Positions 20,396 to 30,158 are shown, counted from the stretch's first letter. The stretch: 64,000 nucleotides of DNA from Mesostigma viride (GCA_009746045.1 RPFO01000175.1:4197794-4261793); one strand, 5' to 3'. Program-made: numbers and translations. The notes: generated from the letters alone by a model not told the origin.

Positions 20396-21084
20396 ATGCC
20401 TCCCAACTTGGAGCAAGCAAACGGCAGGCTTTTTTTCAAGGCGATTCAAACTCGAGAGCTGACCGGCATCTCGCAGGACTCGACACAAAACGCGTCACTC
20501 AAGATCGTCCAAGAGAATGGAAACACCGCTCTCCAGGCGGTCAAACCGGATGGCAGTCTCGGCGCCAAGCTGGTCATTGGCGCGACTAGTGCATATCTGG
20601 AGAGCACGACTGGCGGAGGGGGCGCGGGGGCATCCAGGATGGGGTTCACTTCAGCGGGGCTCGTGGGTGTTTCGGGGGTCAGCAGTGAGCTGGCTGGCAT
20701 CGAGACTGTCCCCACCCCGGTCGGTAGCATTAAGTTTGAGGGGCTCGTGGCTGACAATCACGATGTCAACTACCAAACTGTTACAACAGTGGCACCATCT
20801 CATACGATATTGAGGTCCACGACGAGTGACCTGATACTTGCGGGAAACGGATTGTTTGATACTAACAAGTATGCTCCCAAACGCCACGTCATCACATTGG
20901 GAGAATTGCACGCGTACCATGGTGATGGGACGTCGGATGAGGGGGGGGATGCCGTGAAGGTCATGGGGCGGCGTATGGAACCATCATCCACAACCTACGA
21001 GCCGGCCTCCATAAACCTCGGGATCCATCACAATGATAGTTTCGCTTCAACCGGAGCTAGCGTGACGCGCGGGAGGATAACAAC

Positions 21085-21685
21085 TGTCAGGGTTTTAGTA
21101 TAAACCCTGGATGTGCCCGTTTGCCAGCCTATGTTATGTTGTGGCCAATCTTCTGTATTTTCTGGCCAAGGATATTATTAGGGCTGAGTAGGGCTTGCCG
21201 TGTTCTTTCCGGCGGTACTTTTCTTATGACGGACAGTTGAGTATGCACAAAGATATTAGGTGCCGAAGTTAGGATTAATTCGGCTCTACCTTGTGGTTGC
21301 ATGGTACGACTTGTAGGGCGTGAGTATCTCGTGCCATTTGGCGGTGGCTAACTCCTAGCGCCGCGCAATAGTGGGGTCAAATATTGGTGCCGAATATTCG
21401 CATCATTGCCTAGTGGATTTTGTGTGCCAGTTGTTCAAGTCGAGACACTTTATGTGTTAAGTTAACGTAGGGATAATGTGTGCAGCCGACATTGGACATT
21501 GTTTAAGAGGTCGGCGTGCACCTTTTCACGTTACCTGATGGTGGGCCAGTTGCCTTGTGGCTTGGCAATGGACACCGGTCACGGTCCTTAAATTCTATAT
21601 ATGCGTCTTTTATTGTATTAATGAAATGAGTTGTGCCGCAACATTTGAGCTCATTCATTGACGCATTATTTTAGGATTTTTGACA
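21085..21685 (+). repeat. 5' LTR of the non-autonomous element
   Basis: It begins TGTCAGGGTTTTAG and ends GGATTTTTGACA. It contains a TATATA box (ATTCTATATATGCG, about 21,594-21,606) that may start transcription. The copy at 23,098 appears the same base for base. Confidence 0.92.
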
Positions 21686-21697
21686 TGGTATCGGAGG
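21686..21697 (+). promoter_or_regulatory. Primer-binding site, initiator-Met type
   Basis: TGGTATCGGAGG starts at the first base after the 5' LTR. It differs from the usual plant retrotransposon site TGGTATCAGAGC by one or two bases and would prime reverse transcription. Confidence 0.75.
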
Positions 21698-23097
21698 GAA
21701 AGTTCCACACCTTTGAGACGACTTTGAACGACATTCTTGTGACCATGATGAAGCCATTTTACCCTGCCGGCGCATATAATTGATGGCGGCAGCGTTGTTA
21801 CGTAATTTCGTGAGCAATGTCGTGAGGATTCATACGTCGCAGCATTTTGAATTTGAAGTTCGGCGGAACGGGCAGAAATTTCATGGGTCGACAGGCCTGG
21901 GCCAGCGCAGCCACGCAGGCGAGTTGTTATATGTGTCAAAGCCAGCGGAACTTTCATGTTTCGGGTTTGCTGTGGGCTGGCGCCGCCTGGCGTTGAGCCC
22001 CACATGGCGAGGTCAAGGCTCTGGTTCCAGCTGGGTGCAGACTTTTTTCTCTTTTTCTGTACCAGTGACCTGCGCATCAACATGTGGCTCGGAGCGGACG
22101 TCGGCTGGAATTTTGCGAGCGACCTGCGCAACGGATTATCGCCATTTTTGGTGGCGCAGCCTGCGGAATTTCCAGCATTTTTTGTCGACGAGGACTGCCT
22201 GCCTACCGGCTTTTTGTTGACGATGAAGATGTTGGCCAGGAGTGCCAGCATGGCCTCTCTTTTGAAGCTGGCTATGCCAGTGGGTTTTTGATTTTGAAGC
22301 TGGTCAGGAGTACCAGTGAGCTGCATGTTATTTTTAGAAGCTCTAAGCCAAGGGAGCTTGTGACATTTTAAAGCTGACAAAAATATTTGCCCCCACTTAT
22401 TTCTTGAGGGGGGGGTGTGTGGCATGAGACTGGCTCGCGACGACATTTGTGGGGCCTAACGTGGCCTGTGGTCTGTATTGACCTACTTTGGGATGTACGC
22501 GCCTGCTTTGCATGCAAACTTGGTGGTCAGCTGTGTTTTTGAATGGACGAGGCAAACTAGCATGTGCAGCCTAGTGTTTTGGCCAGTCTGGAGGTTGGGA
22601 TCAGTCCAACCTGTTATGGGAGCGCTCTGGGGGAAGTTCTTGGTTGACTTTCCATGCTCGGGACCTGATCACTCCCGGGAGTTTGTTGGCACGACGGCGT
22701 GCCAGCGTGGGGCCGTGGAGGCCTTGGGACCGTGGTGGTCCATTTTAGGGCTATTGGTAGCCTGATGGGGCAGTGTTTGCCCATGTGTGCTATTCCTGGC
22801 AAGTGTAGTTGTTGTGACTTATTGCTGTGTTTCTGCATCAGACCTGGGACGCTGGGGCTGTCAGTTTATACCTCTAGGGACGCCTGGATGTATTTTGGAA
22901 GAGACACAGGCATGTAGCACCTTTGTTGTTATGACCAGGATGGCATTTTTCCAGTGAATTTGTTGCTGGATGGTTCCTTGGGAGGGCTTCCCGGGTAAGG
23001 GGGGGTTGCTGGGGTATGTTGTACCCGGCAAGCCCTACCCTAGTTGAGGGGTTACTTGACGTTCATTGGACCCTGCACTGGCAACGTGCAAGGGGGG
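21686..23097 (+). other. Interior of the non-autonomous LTR element, no convincing gene
   Basis: After the primer site the sequence is GC- and T-rich with many stops on the element strand. Open frames of 100-260 codons exist on both strands, the longest antisense at 22,446-21,655, but none shows gag, protease, RT or integrase motifs. The stretch ends in the polypurine tract at 23,090-23,097. Confidence 0.7.
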
Positions 23098-23698
23098 TGT
23101 CAGGGTTTTAGTATAAACCCTGGATGTGCCCGTTTGCCAGCCTATGTTATGTTGTGGCCAATCTTCTGTATTTTCTGGCCAAGGATATTATTAGGGCTGA
23201 GTAGGGCTTGCCGTGTTCTTTCCGGCGGTACTTTTCTTATGACGGACAGTTGAGTATGCACAAAGATATTAGGTGCCGAAGTTAGGATTAATTCGGCTCT
23301 ACCTTGTGGTTGCATGGTACGACTTGTAGGGCGTGAGTATCTCGTGCCATTTGGCGGTGGCTAACTCCTAGCGCCGCGCAATAGTGGGGTCAAATATTGG
23401 TGCCGAATATTCGCATCATTGCCTAGTGGATTTTGTGTGCCAGTTGTTCAAGTCGAGACACTTTATGTGTTAAGTTAACGTAGGGATAATGTGTGCAGCC
23501 GACATTGGACATTGTTTAAGAGGTCGGCGTGCACCTTTTCACGTTACCTGATGGTGGGCCAGTTGCCTTGTGGCTTGGCAATGGACACCGGTCACGGTCC
23601 TTAAATTCTATATATGCGTCTTTTATTGTATTAATGAAATGAGTTGTGCCGCAACATTTGAGCTCATTCATTGACGCATTATTTTAGGATTTTTGACA
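23098..23698 (+). repeat. 3' LTR of the non-autonomous element
   Basis: Same length and apparently the same sequence as 21,085-21,685. It is followed directly by the target duplication ACAAC and the resumed viral coding frame. Confidence 0.92.
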
Positions 23699-24136
23699 AC
23701 AACAACCTCCAATGCCGACCTCACCCTCGAATCTGGAAGCCAACTGAGGATGAGGGGTGCTGACGTGGTGATCGACTCGCACGCGACTGTGAAGATATAC
23801 CCCAACAAGCCCATCTTCGTGCTGCCAGAAGACGATACAAACAACCCCCACGGCTACCTGGAGATATCCCACAATAACAACGACCAATCGGGGGCCATCA
23901 CACTGTCAACCCCCCCTATGATTTCACCGGTGGACATCGTGGTGAAGCCCGCGACGGGCATTTTTGGGGCCGAGGCGGACACATTCGAGCTGGGGTCAGG
24001 CGACGTGCGGTACAAGTTCACCGTCGTGGGCGGCCAGCTGCAGATCAAGAAGCGCGTGCTGAGTACCGGCCTCCCCGACAAGACGATCTGCGTTTTCGAC
24101 GCGTGAAAAAACATCCGCCCTGTATATCGACCACTC

Positions 24137-24925
24137 ATGTCGTCCACCAAAACTATCGACCGACTGGAGGTGAACAAGTCGATTATTTTCCCCGACCGAA
24201 CCACTCTCTCCTCCACGAACCCCTTCCAACTCGGCCAACTCGCCGAGTTCGTAACCGCCTGGAATGACGACCTGGGAGTTGAATGGTTGGAATGCAGGGT
24301 GTTTGACCCGAATAGAAAGTCCCACGAATTGTTTTTTGCGATATGGGAAGACGATAAGTACGAGTACCAATGGGATTTCACCACGTCCGCCGCAAGCATT
24401 GTTGGGACACCCGTAAAAACTTTCGAGAACGCGGTGGTGTCAGGTGGTGTCCTCAAGGTTGCGACCGGGCAGGCCCCCTACGTGACGGGCGTGCCCACCG
24501 GTACTTTCACCTTTTGCGTGAACGTGATTCCAAAAATGGATCTATCGGCGAATCGCCCTGATAATGAAAATGAGAAGTACCTGGTATGGTATGGCAATAT
24601 CATCGTCCATGCGATAAACGGCGGCTATCTTACAGTTTATGACGGCACTAGCAACGGCCTGCCCTTTACAACGACGACGACGGTGGCGACGGACCCGTTT
24701 CATTTGGCCATCACGAATCAAGGCAGGACGCTTAAAGTGTACAAAGATGGTACGCTCATCTTCACGTCAAACAACAGTGATGTGGGGGGGCCAAATTCCC
24801 AACTAATGTTAGACAGGGGCGGTGAATATTCGGCAGATGTATATGGTCTCGGCATATGGTACGACAAAGTGCTCATCAAATCGGGTGTGGCCATGACCAG
24901 GGAAGAGATACTGGAACTCGTGTGA
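24137..24925 (+). CDS. Fibre-associated LamG/concanavalin-like protein, 262 aa
   Basis: The ATG at 24,137 lies 30 nt after the split fibre gene, behind a TATATC-containing leader. The start MSSTKTIDRLEVNKSI is shaft-like. The remainder is beta-rich with a jelly-roll pattern: GTFTFCVNVIPKMD, a central EKYLVWYGNIIVHAING, FHLAITNQGRTLKVYKDGTLI and a terminal YGLGIWYDKVLI ... TREEILELV. The strand order and the YKDG turn are typical of LamG/concanavalin-A-like domains found in viral adhesins. It probably acts with the two fibre genes upstream. No enzyme motif is seen. Confidence 0.65.
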   Translation: MSSTKTIDRLEVNKSIIFPDRTTLSSTNPFQLGQLAEFVTAWNDDLGVEWLECRVFDPNRKSHELFFAIWEDDKYEYQWDFTTSAASIVGTPVKTFENAVVSGGVLKVATGQAPYVTGVPTGTFTFCVNVIPKMDLSANRPDNENEKYLVWYGNIIVHAINGGYLTVYDGTSNGLPFTTTTTVATDPFHLAITNQGRTLKVYKDGTLIFTSNNSDVGGPNSQLMLDRGGEYSADVYGLGIWYDKVLIKSGVAMTREEILELV

Positions 24926-24985
24926 GAATGCATGTGTTGATGAATTGACTGAATTATTTAAATATGTCCATTGAATAAAGCTGGA

Positions 24986-25546
24986 ATGTTGCTAAGGAAA
25001 CTCGGTCTCAACAAAAAAGTACAGCCACAACCGGGCGCGAAAGAGGCGCTCAGAAATCTAACACTGCAGGAACTGACCCCCTTCTCGTTCGACGGCCACG
25101 TGTTCTCCCCGGCCAAGGTGGTCAGGGTGTACGACGGGGACACCGTGAAGGTGGCCGTGCTGTCCCCATGGGACAACCTGCCCACCCTGCTGACGGTCAG
25201 GATGTGGGGCACGGACGCCGACGAGCTGGCACCCGCGCACGATCTGCCGAACAGGGACGAAATCAGGATGCGCGCCATGAGGGCCAGGAACAGGCTGGTG
25301 CAGTTGACGACGGACGTGAACGTCGAACTGGCCGACACACAGAAGTCGGTCAAGGACGTGCAGACCATGATCGACGCGCGCAACCAGAAACTCGTCACGG
25401 TCCAGTGCCGCGGGTTCGACTGTTTCGGCCGCGTGCTGGGCGTGCTCTACGACCTGGACGGGACGTGCATCAACAAGGTGATGCTGGACGAGGAGCTGGT
25501 GAAGCCGCGGCCGGCGTCCGAGAGGCGCGCCGGTGTGGTGCTTTGA
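24986..25546 (+). CDS. Staphylococcal-nuclease-like protein, 186 aa
   Basis: I start at the ATG at 24,986 (MLLRKLGLNKKVQ); the frame is also open a few codons upstream without ATG. The core matches the SNase fold: AKVVRVYDGDTVKVAV (catalytic Asp strand), then LTVRMWGTDADEL, which places Arg and Glu in the expected active-site spacing. Later comes CRGFDCFGRVLGVLYDLDG, where the second conserved Arg is found. The segment between (RARNRLVQLTTDVNVELAD) is helical. SNase-like enzymes are calcium-dependent nucleases of DNA and RNA, and homologs occur in giant viruses and algae. There is no clear signal peptide. It lies back-to-back (tail to tail) with the next gene, 2 nt apart. Confidence 0.85.
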   Translation: MLLRKLGLNKKVQPQPGAKEALRNLTLQELTPFSFDGHVFSPAKVVRVYDGDTVKVAVLSPWDNLPTLLTVRMWGTDADELAPAHDLPNRDEIRMRAMRARNRLVQLTTDVNVELADTQKSVKDVQTMIDARNQKLVTVQCRGFDCFGRVLGVLYDLDGTCINKVMLDEELVKPRPASERRAGVVL

Positions 25547-25548
25547 TT

Positions 25549-26058
25549 CTAGCGCCTCAAGGCCGTTCCGTCACGGTACACGTGCGTCCTGGTCGTCACA
25601 AGCGGGGCGGCACGGGCAAGTAGTCGATTCTTCTCGTCCAGAAGAAAGCATCGATACTTTACGCTGAACTGCTTGGGCGGGTTTCGTCCGTCTAGGTAGA
25701 ACTTGAGCCCCGTGTACGTGTACATGGATAGAAAGGGGACGACAGTGAGGGACTCGGGGTCGAACTCATCCTCGCCAACGACTACTTTGACCCGGACGTC
25801 GCTCGTGATGTCTCTGATCACATCGCACGTCGGCAAGCGGTCGAGTTTGAATATCGAGTCGCCAGTCTGGCCGTCTACCTCGAGGACCGGGATGTGGTTG
25901 ACAATGTACTTGGTGGACGGTTCATACGCGACACACTGGGTCCAGCCCTCGCCGACTTCTTCACGCGGGGGCGTCACGAGGACCTCGAGGGCCTGGTTGA
26001 GGGTCCCCTCTCCCAACTCGTACACTGGCAGTGTGTCGATTAATGCGTCAATGTCCAT
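25549..26058 (-). CDS. Hypothetical protein, 169 aa
   Basis: The ATG at 26,058 opens MDIDALIDTLPVYELGEG. The protein mixes beta strands and loops (KYIVNHIPVLEVDGQTG, RVKVVVGEDEFDPESL) and ends in a basic, Arg-rich tail. It is convergent with the SNase-like gene and ends 2 nt from it. I recognise no motif. Strong third-position GC and lack of stops support it as real. Confidence 0.6.
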   Translation of the reverse strand: MDIDALIDTLPVYELGEGTLNQALEVLVTPPREEVGEGWTQCVAYEPSTKYIVNHIPVLEVDGQTGDSIFKLDRLPTCDVIRDITSDVRVKVVVGEDEFDPESLTVVPFLSMYTYTGLKFYLDGRNPPKQFSVKYRCFLLDEKNRLLARAAPLVTTRTHVYRDGTALRR

Positions 26059-26109
26059 GGTGTACACGCTTTCATAGCACCGACTGATAATCCACTGGCT
26101 CTAGACGCA

Positions 26110-27399
26110 TCACAGGTCCAACACCACCTTCGTGGGGTCGCTGGCGGCGGCCTTCTTGCCCCCCCCGCCCCGCTTCCTCGGCTTCTTCTTGCCCGCGTCC
26201 ACCTGCACCGTGCGGACGTCGTCCCCCGCCACGGACGCGTCGTCGTACGCGCTCTCGCCCCCGTCGTCGATGATCTGCACCACACTGTCCCTCTGCGGGC
26301 TGGGCGGCATGGCCTCCTGCACCACCCTGTCCATGTTCACGGGGGGGGCCACGTCCGGCCTGTACAGCATGGGCCCGCGCATCACGTACCCGCCACTCCC
26401 CCCTCCGCCCCCCGCGCCGTCGTCGCTCTCACGCGGAGGAGGAGGAGGAGCCTGCTGCCCCCCCCCGGCGGCCTCCTGCTTCTGTATCATCATCTTCACG
26501 ATGCTCTTCATCAGCTCGGGGTCCGTCTTGGCGATCTCGGTCATGGAGGGCAGCCCAGAACTGGCGAACGAAGCGGACATATGGAACATCATCGCCGACC
26601 CGCCCAGCATCAGCATCAGCTCCATCTCCGGCGGCATCGACACGCGGTGCCGGTGCTTGTCGTACAGCCGCTCGAACACCCCGTCGTAATCCGTGACGTT
26701 CGCCAGTATGCTCTCCGACCACCCGTCCAGCTTGAGGCCTATCGGGTCGTACCGGTTGTTGAAGAACTGCATCGCGGACGTGGTGGCCACCAGCATCTGC
26801 CGCATCGTGTTGATGGCGTTCTTGGTCTCGATCGAGCGCGCCACCTTGTCGCACTCGAACCGCATCTCGTCGATGTCCGCGCGCATGTCGAAATTGGGAA
26901 CGGCGAACCCCTTGTCCTTGTACCTGTGCAGCTTGTGCAGGAGGTCCAGCTTCTCCGCGTGGACCTCCTGCGGACTCTTTCTGGGCATCATGGCCTCGTC
27001 GTCGATCACGTCCTCGCCGTAATGCAGATCGTCCTCGTACCCCTCGTCGTCGCCGTACCCATCGTAGTCGCCGTACTGGTCGAATTGGAACCCCTTCTCC
27101 ATCGGCTGATGAGCCGGCGGGGGGGCCGAGAACATCGACTTGGTCTTCTTCGGGTTGGCCAGCATGTCGAACATGTCCTCCTTACTCGATTTATTCCTCC
27201 CCCCCCCCTTCTTGTCCTTGTGCTTGCTCTTTTTAGAGTGCAGCGGCATCGCGCCGACGGGGCTGGGCCACTCGCCGCCGTCGTCGTCCACTATGTCCAC
27301 GTTGTCCATCGCGCCTCCTCGCACCGTCGGGGCGCTCACGCCGCCGCCCGCGCCGTCGTCCGCGTCCTCTATGTCCACGGGCAAAAGTTTGGTCGACAT
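26110..27399 (-). CDS. DUF5767-type conserved Nucleocytoviricota protein, 429 aa
   Basis: It starts at ATG 27,399. The first 130 residues are acidic and low complexity, with a Lys-rich patch (SKKSKHKDKKGGGRNK). The conserved core spans about residues 145-300: EKLDLLHKLHRYKDKG, DIDEMRFECDKVARSIE, then MQFFNNRYDPIGLKLDGW, SESILANVTDYDGVFERLY and PPEMELMLMLGGSAMMFHM. I recall this series from the DUF5767 family, which is widespread in mimiviruses, marseilleviruses and phycodnaviruses. The C-terminus is Pro/Gly-rich and basic. Its molecular role is not known to me. It is the best single marker that this block is of giant-virus origin. Confidence 0.85.
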   Translation of the reverse strand: MSTKLLPVDIEDADDGAGGGVSAPTVRGGAMDNVDIVDDDGGEWPSPVGAMPLHSKKSKHKDKKGGGRNKSSKEDMFDMLANPKKTKSMFSAPPPAHQPMEKGFQFDQYGDYDGYGDDEGYEDDLHYGEDVIDDEAMMPRKSPQEVHAEKLDLLHKLHRYKDKGFAVPNFDMRADIDEMRFECDKVARSIETKNAINTMRQMLVATTSAMQFFNNRYDPIGLKLDGWSESILANVTDYDGVFERLYDKHRHRVSMPPEMELMLMLGGSAMMFHMSASFASSGLPSMTEIAKTDPELMKSIVKMMIQKQEAAGGGQQAPPPPPRESDDGAGGGGGSGGYVMRGPMLYRPDVAPPVNMDRVVQEAMPPSPQRDSVVQIIDDGGESAYDDASVAGDDVRTVQVDAGKKKPRKRGGGGKKAAASDPTKVVLDL

Positions 27400-27513
27400 C
27401 TGCTACTATGCGTCCTGATTTGTACTCGCGTGGAGGCGCACAGCATACACTCATACCTCAATAACCTCAACATCAACGCCAGGATGTCTTCCGCTTTCCT
27501 TTTGGAGAAATGT

Positions 27514-28125
27514 TCAATGTGCGTCATTTTGTATTGATATGACAAAGCCTACAAATGATGTGAACACCTTGGACAGCTTCTCCCCCTTACTATGCCTGTC
27601 TACCAGCCATTGGCAGTAACTCTTATCATTGTCGTAGACCTGGTGAAAGCGTTTTCCCTTGTGCTTCCCCCACCAAAAGAGCGTGTAACCTGGTGAGTCG
27701 CGACAATCGCGACAGTAGTTGTCGTTTCTGTTCTTATGTGTATTTCCACATAGAGCGCAGGTTCTGGTTTTCTTTTCGAACCATCTTATGCAACAGTTGC
27801 CAACCAGCCTGAGCTCTTTAGTGGTCATGTGTTCAATAAAGCATTGGTTTACAATGTAATGACCACACGCGCATTCATTGGGGGTAGCGAATTCTGGGAA
27901 AGAAGCGTGTTTTCCGTAACGCAAGTGAAAGTAGCGCTCATGTCTGTCATGGTCCTCTCCCGCGTACACGTCATCCTCCCCTGTCATGCTCCTCCCTCCT
28001 GCGTACACGTACATCGCTTTGAAATTCTGTCCCAGGGATGATGTGAGCCTCTCAATGTACTTGTTTTTATTTGGTGGCTCAACACACTGATCAGCCAACT
28101 CCTCTTCTGAAGACACATCAGTCAT
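27514..28125 (-). CDS. Zinc-ribbon protein with an exonuclease-X-C-like domain, 203 aa
   Basis: I chose the ATG at 28,125 (MTDVSSEEELADQ); codons upstream are open but start only with TTG. Cys/His-rich positions CACGHYIVNQC, GNCCIRWF, CALCGNTHKN and YCRDCRD suggest two zinc-binding units at about residues 95-150. A later FWWGKHKGKRFHQVYDNDKSYCQWLV fits the short GKHKGxxFxxV...YxxWL domain seen at the C-terminus of exodeoxyribonuclease X and in several viral proteins. A nucleic-acid-binding role is likely; no nuclease catalytic residues are visible. Confidence 0.65.
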   Translation of the reverse strand: MTDVSSEEELADQCVEPPNKNKYIERLTSSLGQNFKAMYVYAGGRSMTGEDDVYAGEDHDRHERYFHLRYGKHASFPEFATPNECACGHYIVNQCFIEHMTTKELRLVGNCCIRWFEKKTRTCALCGNTHKNRNDNYCRDCRDSPGYTLFWWGKHKGKRFHQVYDNDKSYCQWLVDRHSKGEKLSKVFTSFVGFVISIQNDAH

Positions 28126-28164
28126 CGCCACGCCAACTCTTACCAAGATTGTTTTGTCAAATTA

Positions 28165-28640
28165 TCAAGCGCATGCTTTTATCCTCTTCTCTCTGTTCCA
28201 TGCCTGGTTCTCTAGCATCAGGCGCTTGTTGTTCGCTGCAAACTCGGGGCCGCGGTACTTGCGAGCCTCCTCATAGTGACCAGTCTTCTCAAGAGCCGGA
28301 GTGAACGCGTCCATCAAATTTATGGCTGCTTTCTCTGGATCTTCACCATCTTGCTGTGTCTAAAATGGAATAAACTTGACAAGGAGCACATGCCGTCATC
28401 AAATGTGTCGCGAGTGGCCTGGCTTTTCTTAGTAAGTCCCTGGTCCCCTCTGTAGTCAGCTGTCTGCTTGTACCCTGTGACCAACCTGTTTGCAATGTTG
28501 TTAACCACAGCGTACACTTTAGTAGAGGGAACCGTTTTGACACTGCTTTCCTTGATAGCACGCATATCCGCCTTGCTCATCTCGCAGCTCTGAATGCGAG
28601 GTGGGTCGGCTTGGATACTGTTATCAGACAAATTTGTCGT
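28165..28640 (-). pseudogene. Truncated Bro-N/MSV199-like paralog (C-terminal part only)
   Basis: The minus strand encodes PPRIQSCEMSKADMRAIKES, then TADYRGDQGLTKKSQATRDT, closely matching the intact gene at 34,500-35,414. After about 28,355 the frame shifts, and the rest (YEEARKYRGPEFAANNKRLM ... QAWNREKR) continues in another frame to a TGA at 28,165-28,167. The DNA-binding N-terminal half is absent. It is a remnant of a duplicated gene. Confidence 0.8.
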
Positions 28641-28717
28641 GGTGTGAGCGCGCCTTTTTGACGAATTTGAAGTGTTGATTACACCTCCTTGTGCATACTG
28701 TTGTGCTAATACAACAT

Positions 28718-29644
28718 TCAATCCACCGCCATCATTTCGCCGGGGTGCGCGGGGGCGAACCCAGGGGGCACGCCGTTGTCGATCAGCATGTAGTACGTCA
28801 TGAACGCCTCCAACCACGCGAGCCGCTGTTTCCGCGCCGGGTCGGGGGACTTGTCGCTGCCGGACTCGGCCCGCACCATCCGGATGCAGGTGTCCGCGGT
28901 GGTGGTGCCGGCGTGGACGTCCAGCACGCGCAACTGGCGAACGTACGTCCTCCACTGCGGGACGTAATCCGTCGCCACGATGGAGAGCGTCTCCGCGTCG
29001 GCCGCCTCCCCTCCCGCGATGTCCACCATGCTCGCGACCAGGTCCGTGGAGATCCTGTCCAGTCCCACCAGCAGCGACTCGTGGTCGCGCATGGCCTTCA
29101 CCACTTCCGGGTGATGGTAGATGTACAGCGTGGAGTGGCGCTGGAACCCCAGCCTCCGCACCTGCCTGTCCAGCCTCCACAGGTCCCCCGGCGAGAACGG
29201 GAACCGGGTCTGCGGGTCCTCGAACCGCCCGGACGCGATGATGTACTCCGCCAGCCGCACCGCGTCGAACCCCACTACCTGCCGCGTGGGGCGCACGAAC
29301 TTGAACACCCTCTCCTTTGACGGCAAATCCTCCATCGTGATGGGGTCCTCTTTGTTGGACACCCTCATCGACAGGTGGGCGGCGATCGTCCTCTTGGCGC
29401 GGGCGTAGGGCAGCACCGTCCGCCTTACCCACCGCTGGATGCGGATGGCCTGCTGGTTGCAATACACCGCGCACTCCAACTCCCGGCGTGTGGCGTCCCG
29501 GAACGGACGCAGCCCCTGCATGAGCGCTATCCTCCTCAGCGTATCGCGCTTGGTTTTGCCGTAGTAGTTGGTGGGGATGGCGGACGCTGCCCGGACGCCG
29601 AGACGGACGTCCTTGACGCCCGCGGCCACGCGAAACGTCTTCAT
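28718..29644 (-). CDS. U-box-like protein of giant-virus type, about 308 aa
   Basis: The start chosen is ATG 29,644 (MKTFRVAAGVKDVRLG); the frame extends upstream without ATG. An IQ-like basic helix (AIRIQRWVRRTVLPYARAKR) precedes VSNKEDPITMEDLPSKERVF, VVGFDAVRLAEYI and GRFEDPQTRFPFSPGDLWRL. The phrase pattern N-x-x-DP-x-T ... DP-x-T-R-x-P-x-S is that of U-box-like domains in several giant-virus proteins. U-boxes act in ubiquitin transfer by recruiting an E2. The C-terminal helical part ends PGEMMAVD. The ligase role is inferred from this motif only. Confidence 0.65.
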   Translation of the reverse strand: MKTFRVAAGVKDVRLGVRAASAIPTNYYGKTKRDTLRRIALMQGLRPFRDATRRELECAVYCNQQAIRIQRWVRRTVLPYARAKRTIAAHLSMRVSNKEDPITMEDLPSKERVFKFVRPTRQVVGFDAVRLAEYIIASGRFEDPQTRFPFSPGDLWRLDRQVRRLGFQRHSTLYIYHHPEVVKAMRDHESLLVGLDRISTDLVASMVDIAGGEAADAETLSIVATDYVPQWRTYVRQLRVLDVHAGTTTADTCIRMVRAESGSDKSPDPARKQRLAWLEAFMTYYMLIDNGVPPGFAPAHPGEMMAVD

Positions 29645-29811
29645 TCCTACTGGTACGTCCAGACAATCCGCGCGCGGATGTACCCACACCGCCCGTGTGG
29701 TGAGAAGCCGCCGTTCGGTCGCCGGCCCCGGTATTAAGTGTAGTCAGATGCGCAGTAGTCTAGGCTTTCGTATATGCGGTCTTGATAATCTACAAACTTC
29801 TTAAAGAACCT

Positions 29812-30144
29812 ATGAGTGACGAGGACGGTCCGATAGTCGTGGAAAGGGCACCTGGTCTCACAGACTTTCTGTACCCATGGGGTGAGAAATGCACCACCAT
29901 TTTTTCGGGGGATGCGTGCCCAATATTGGAGGAGGGCGACGACCAGTTCGATTTTGTGACGTCGTCCATCCACCGTCTCTGTTGCAATAGGGGTTGCGAC
30001 AAAATCACCAGGAAGGGTGGCATGAAAAAGTGCGCAAATTGCAAAAAAGCATATTACTGCTCGAAAACGTGCCAAACAGAGGCATGGCCGTTTCATAAGA
30101 TTGGATGTGCTCGTTTAAGAGACGGATGGTGTGAAACGCAGTAA
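29812..30144 (+). CDS. MYND-type zinc-finger protein, 110 aa
   Basis: I use the ATG at 29,812 (MSDEDGPIVVERAPG). Residues about 62-105 hold a MYND finger: CCNRGCDKI, then KKCANCKKAYYCSKTCQTEAW and FHKIGC. All the usual Cys and His ligands are present. MYND fingers bind Pro-rich peptides in partner proteins. The N-terminal 60 residues are unrecognised. It diverges from the U-box-like gene upstream and is followed by the conserved promoter block of the 30,208 gene. Confidence 0.8.
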   Translation: MSDEDGPIVVERAPGLTDFLYPWGEKCTTIFSGDACPILEEGDDQFDFVTSSIHRLCCNRGCDKITRKGGMKKCANCKKAYYCSKTCQTEAWPFHKIGCARLRDGWCETQ

Positions 30145-30158
30145 GCTCGGGAGCGGGT

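Larger units (their letters stand above)
21085..23698 (+). mobile_element. Non-autonomous LTR retrotransposon (LARD/TRIM-like), 2.6 kb
   Basis: Two 601-bp LTRs (21,085-21,685 and 23,098-23,698) begin TGTCA and end TGACA and look identical on reading through. They flank a 1.4-kb interior. The element is bounded by ACAAC at 21,080-21,084 and 23,699-23,703. A primer site TGGTATCGGAGG follows the left LTR, close to the plant initiator-Met tRNA site TGGTATCAGAGC. A polypurine tract AAGGGGGG precedes the right LTR. The interior has no retroviral enzyme motifs, so mobilisation would need proteins from another element. The identical LTRs indicate a recent insertion. Confidence 0.92.
20396..24106 (+). 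pseudogene. Fibre-like protein (363 codons) split by an LTR element
   Basis: The 5' part, 20,396-21,084, starts MPPNLEQANGRLFFK. The 3' part is 23,704-24,106. Removing the LTR element and one ACAAC duplication joins the two parts in frame: 689 + 403 = 1092 nt, exactly 363 codons plus stop. The N-terminal half is beta-rich with repeated short strands (ASLKIVQENGNTALQAVK), like phage and viral fibre shafts. The C-terminal end (RYKFTVVGGQLQIKK) resembles the end of the 1548-aa fibre. As it stands the 5' ORF runs 19 nt into the LTR and stops at 21,103. The viral gene is therefore disrupted by insertion, not by gradual decay. Confidence 0.85.

Noticed and set aside
21655..22446. 263-codon antisense ORF in the non-autonomous LTR element
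   Set aside because: It starts in the LTR on the wrong strand, has no recognisable domain and no upstream promoter signal. Probably chance.
26581..27537. 318-codon plus-strand ORF opposite the DUF5767-type gene
   Set aside because: It is the complement of a strongly conserved coding frame and consists of Val/Leu/His-rich shadow sequence.
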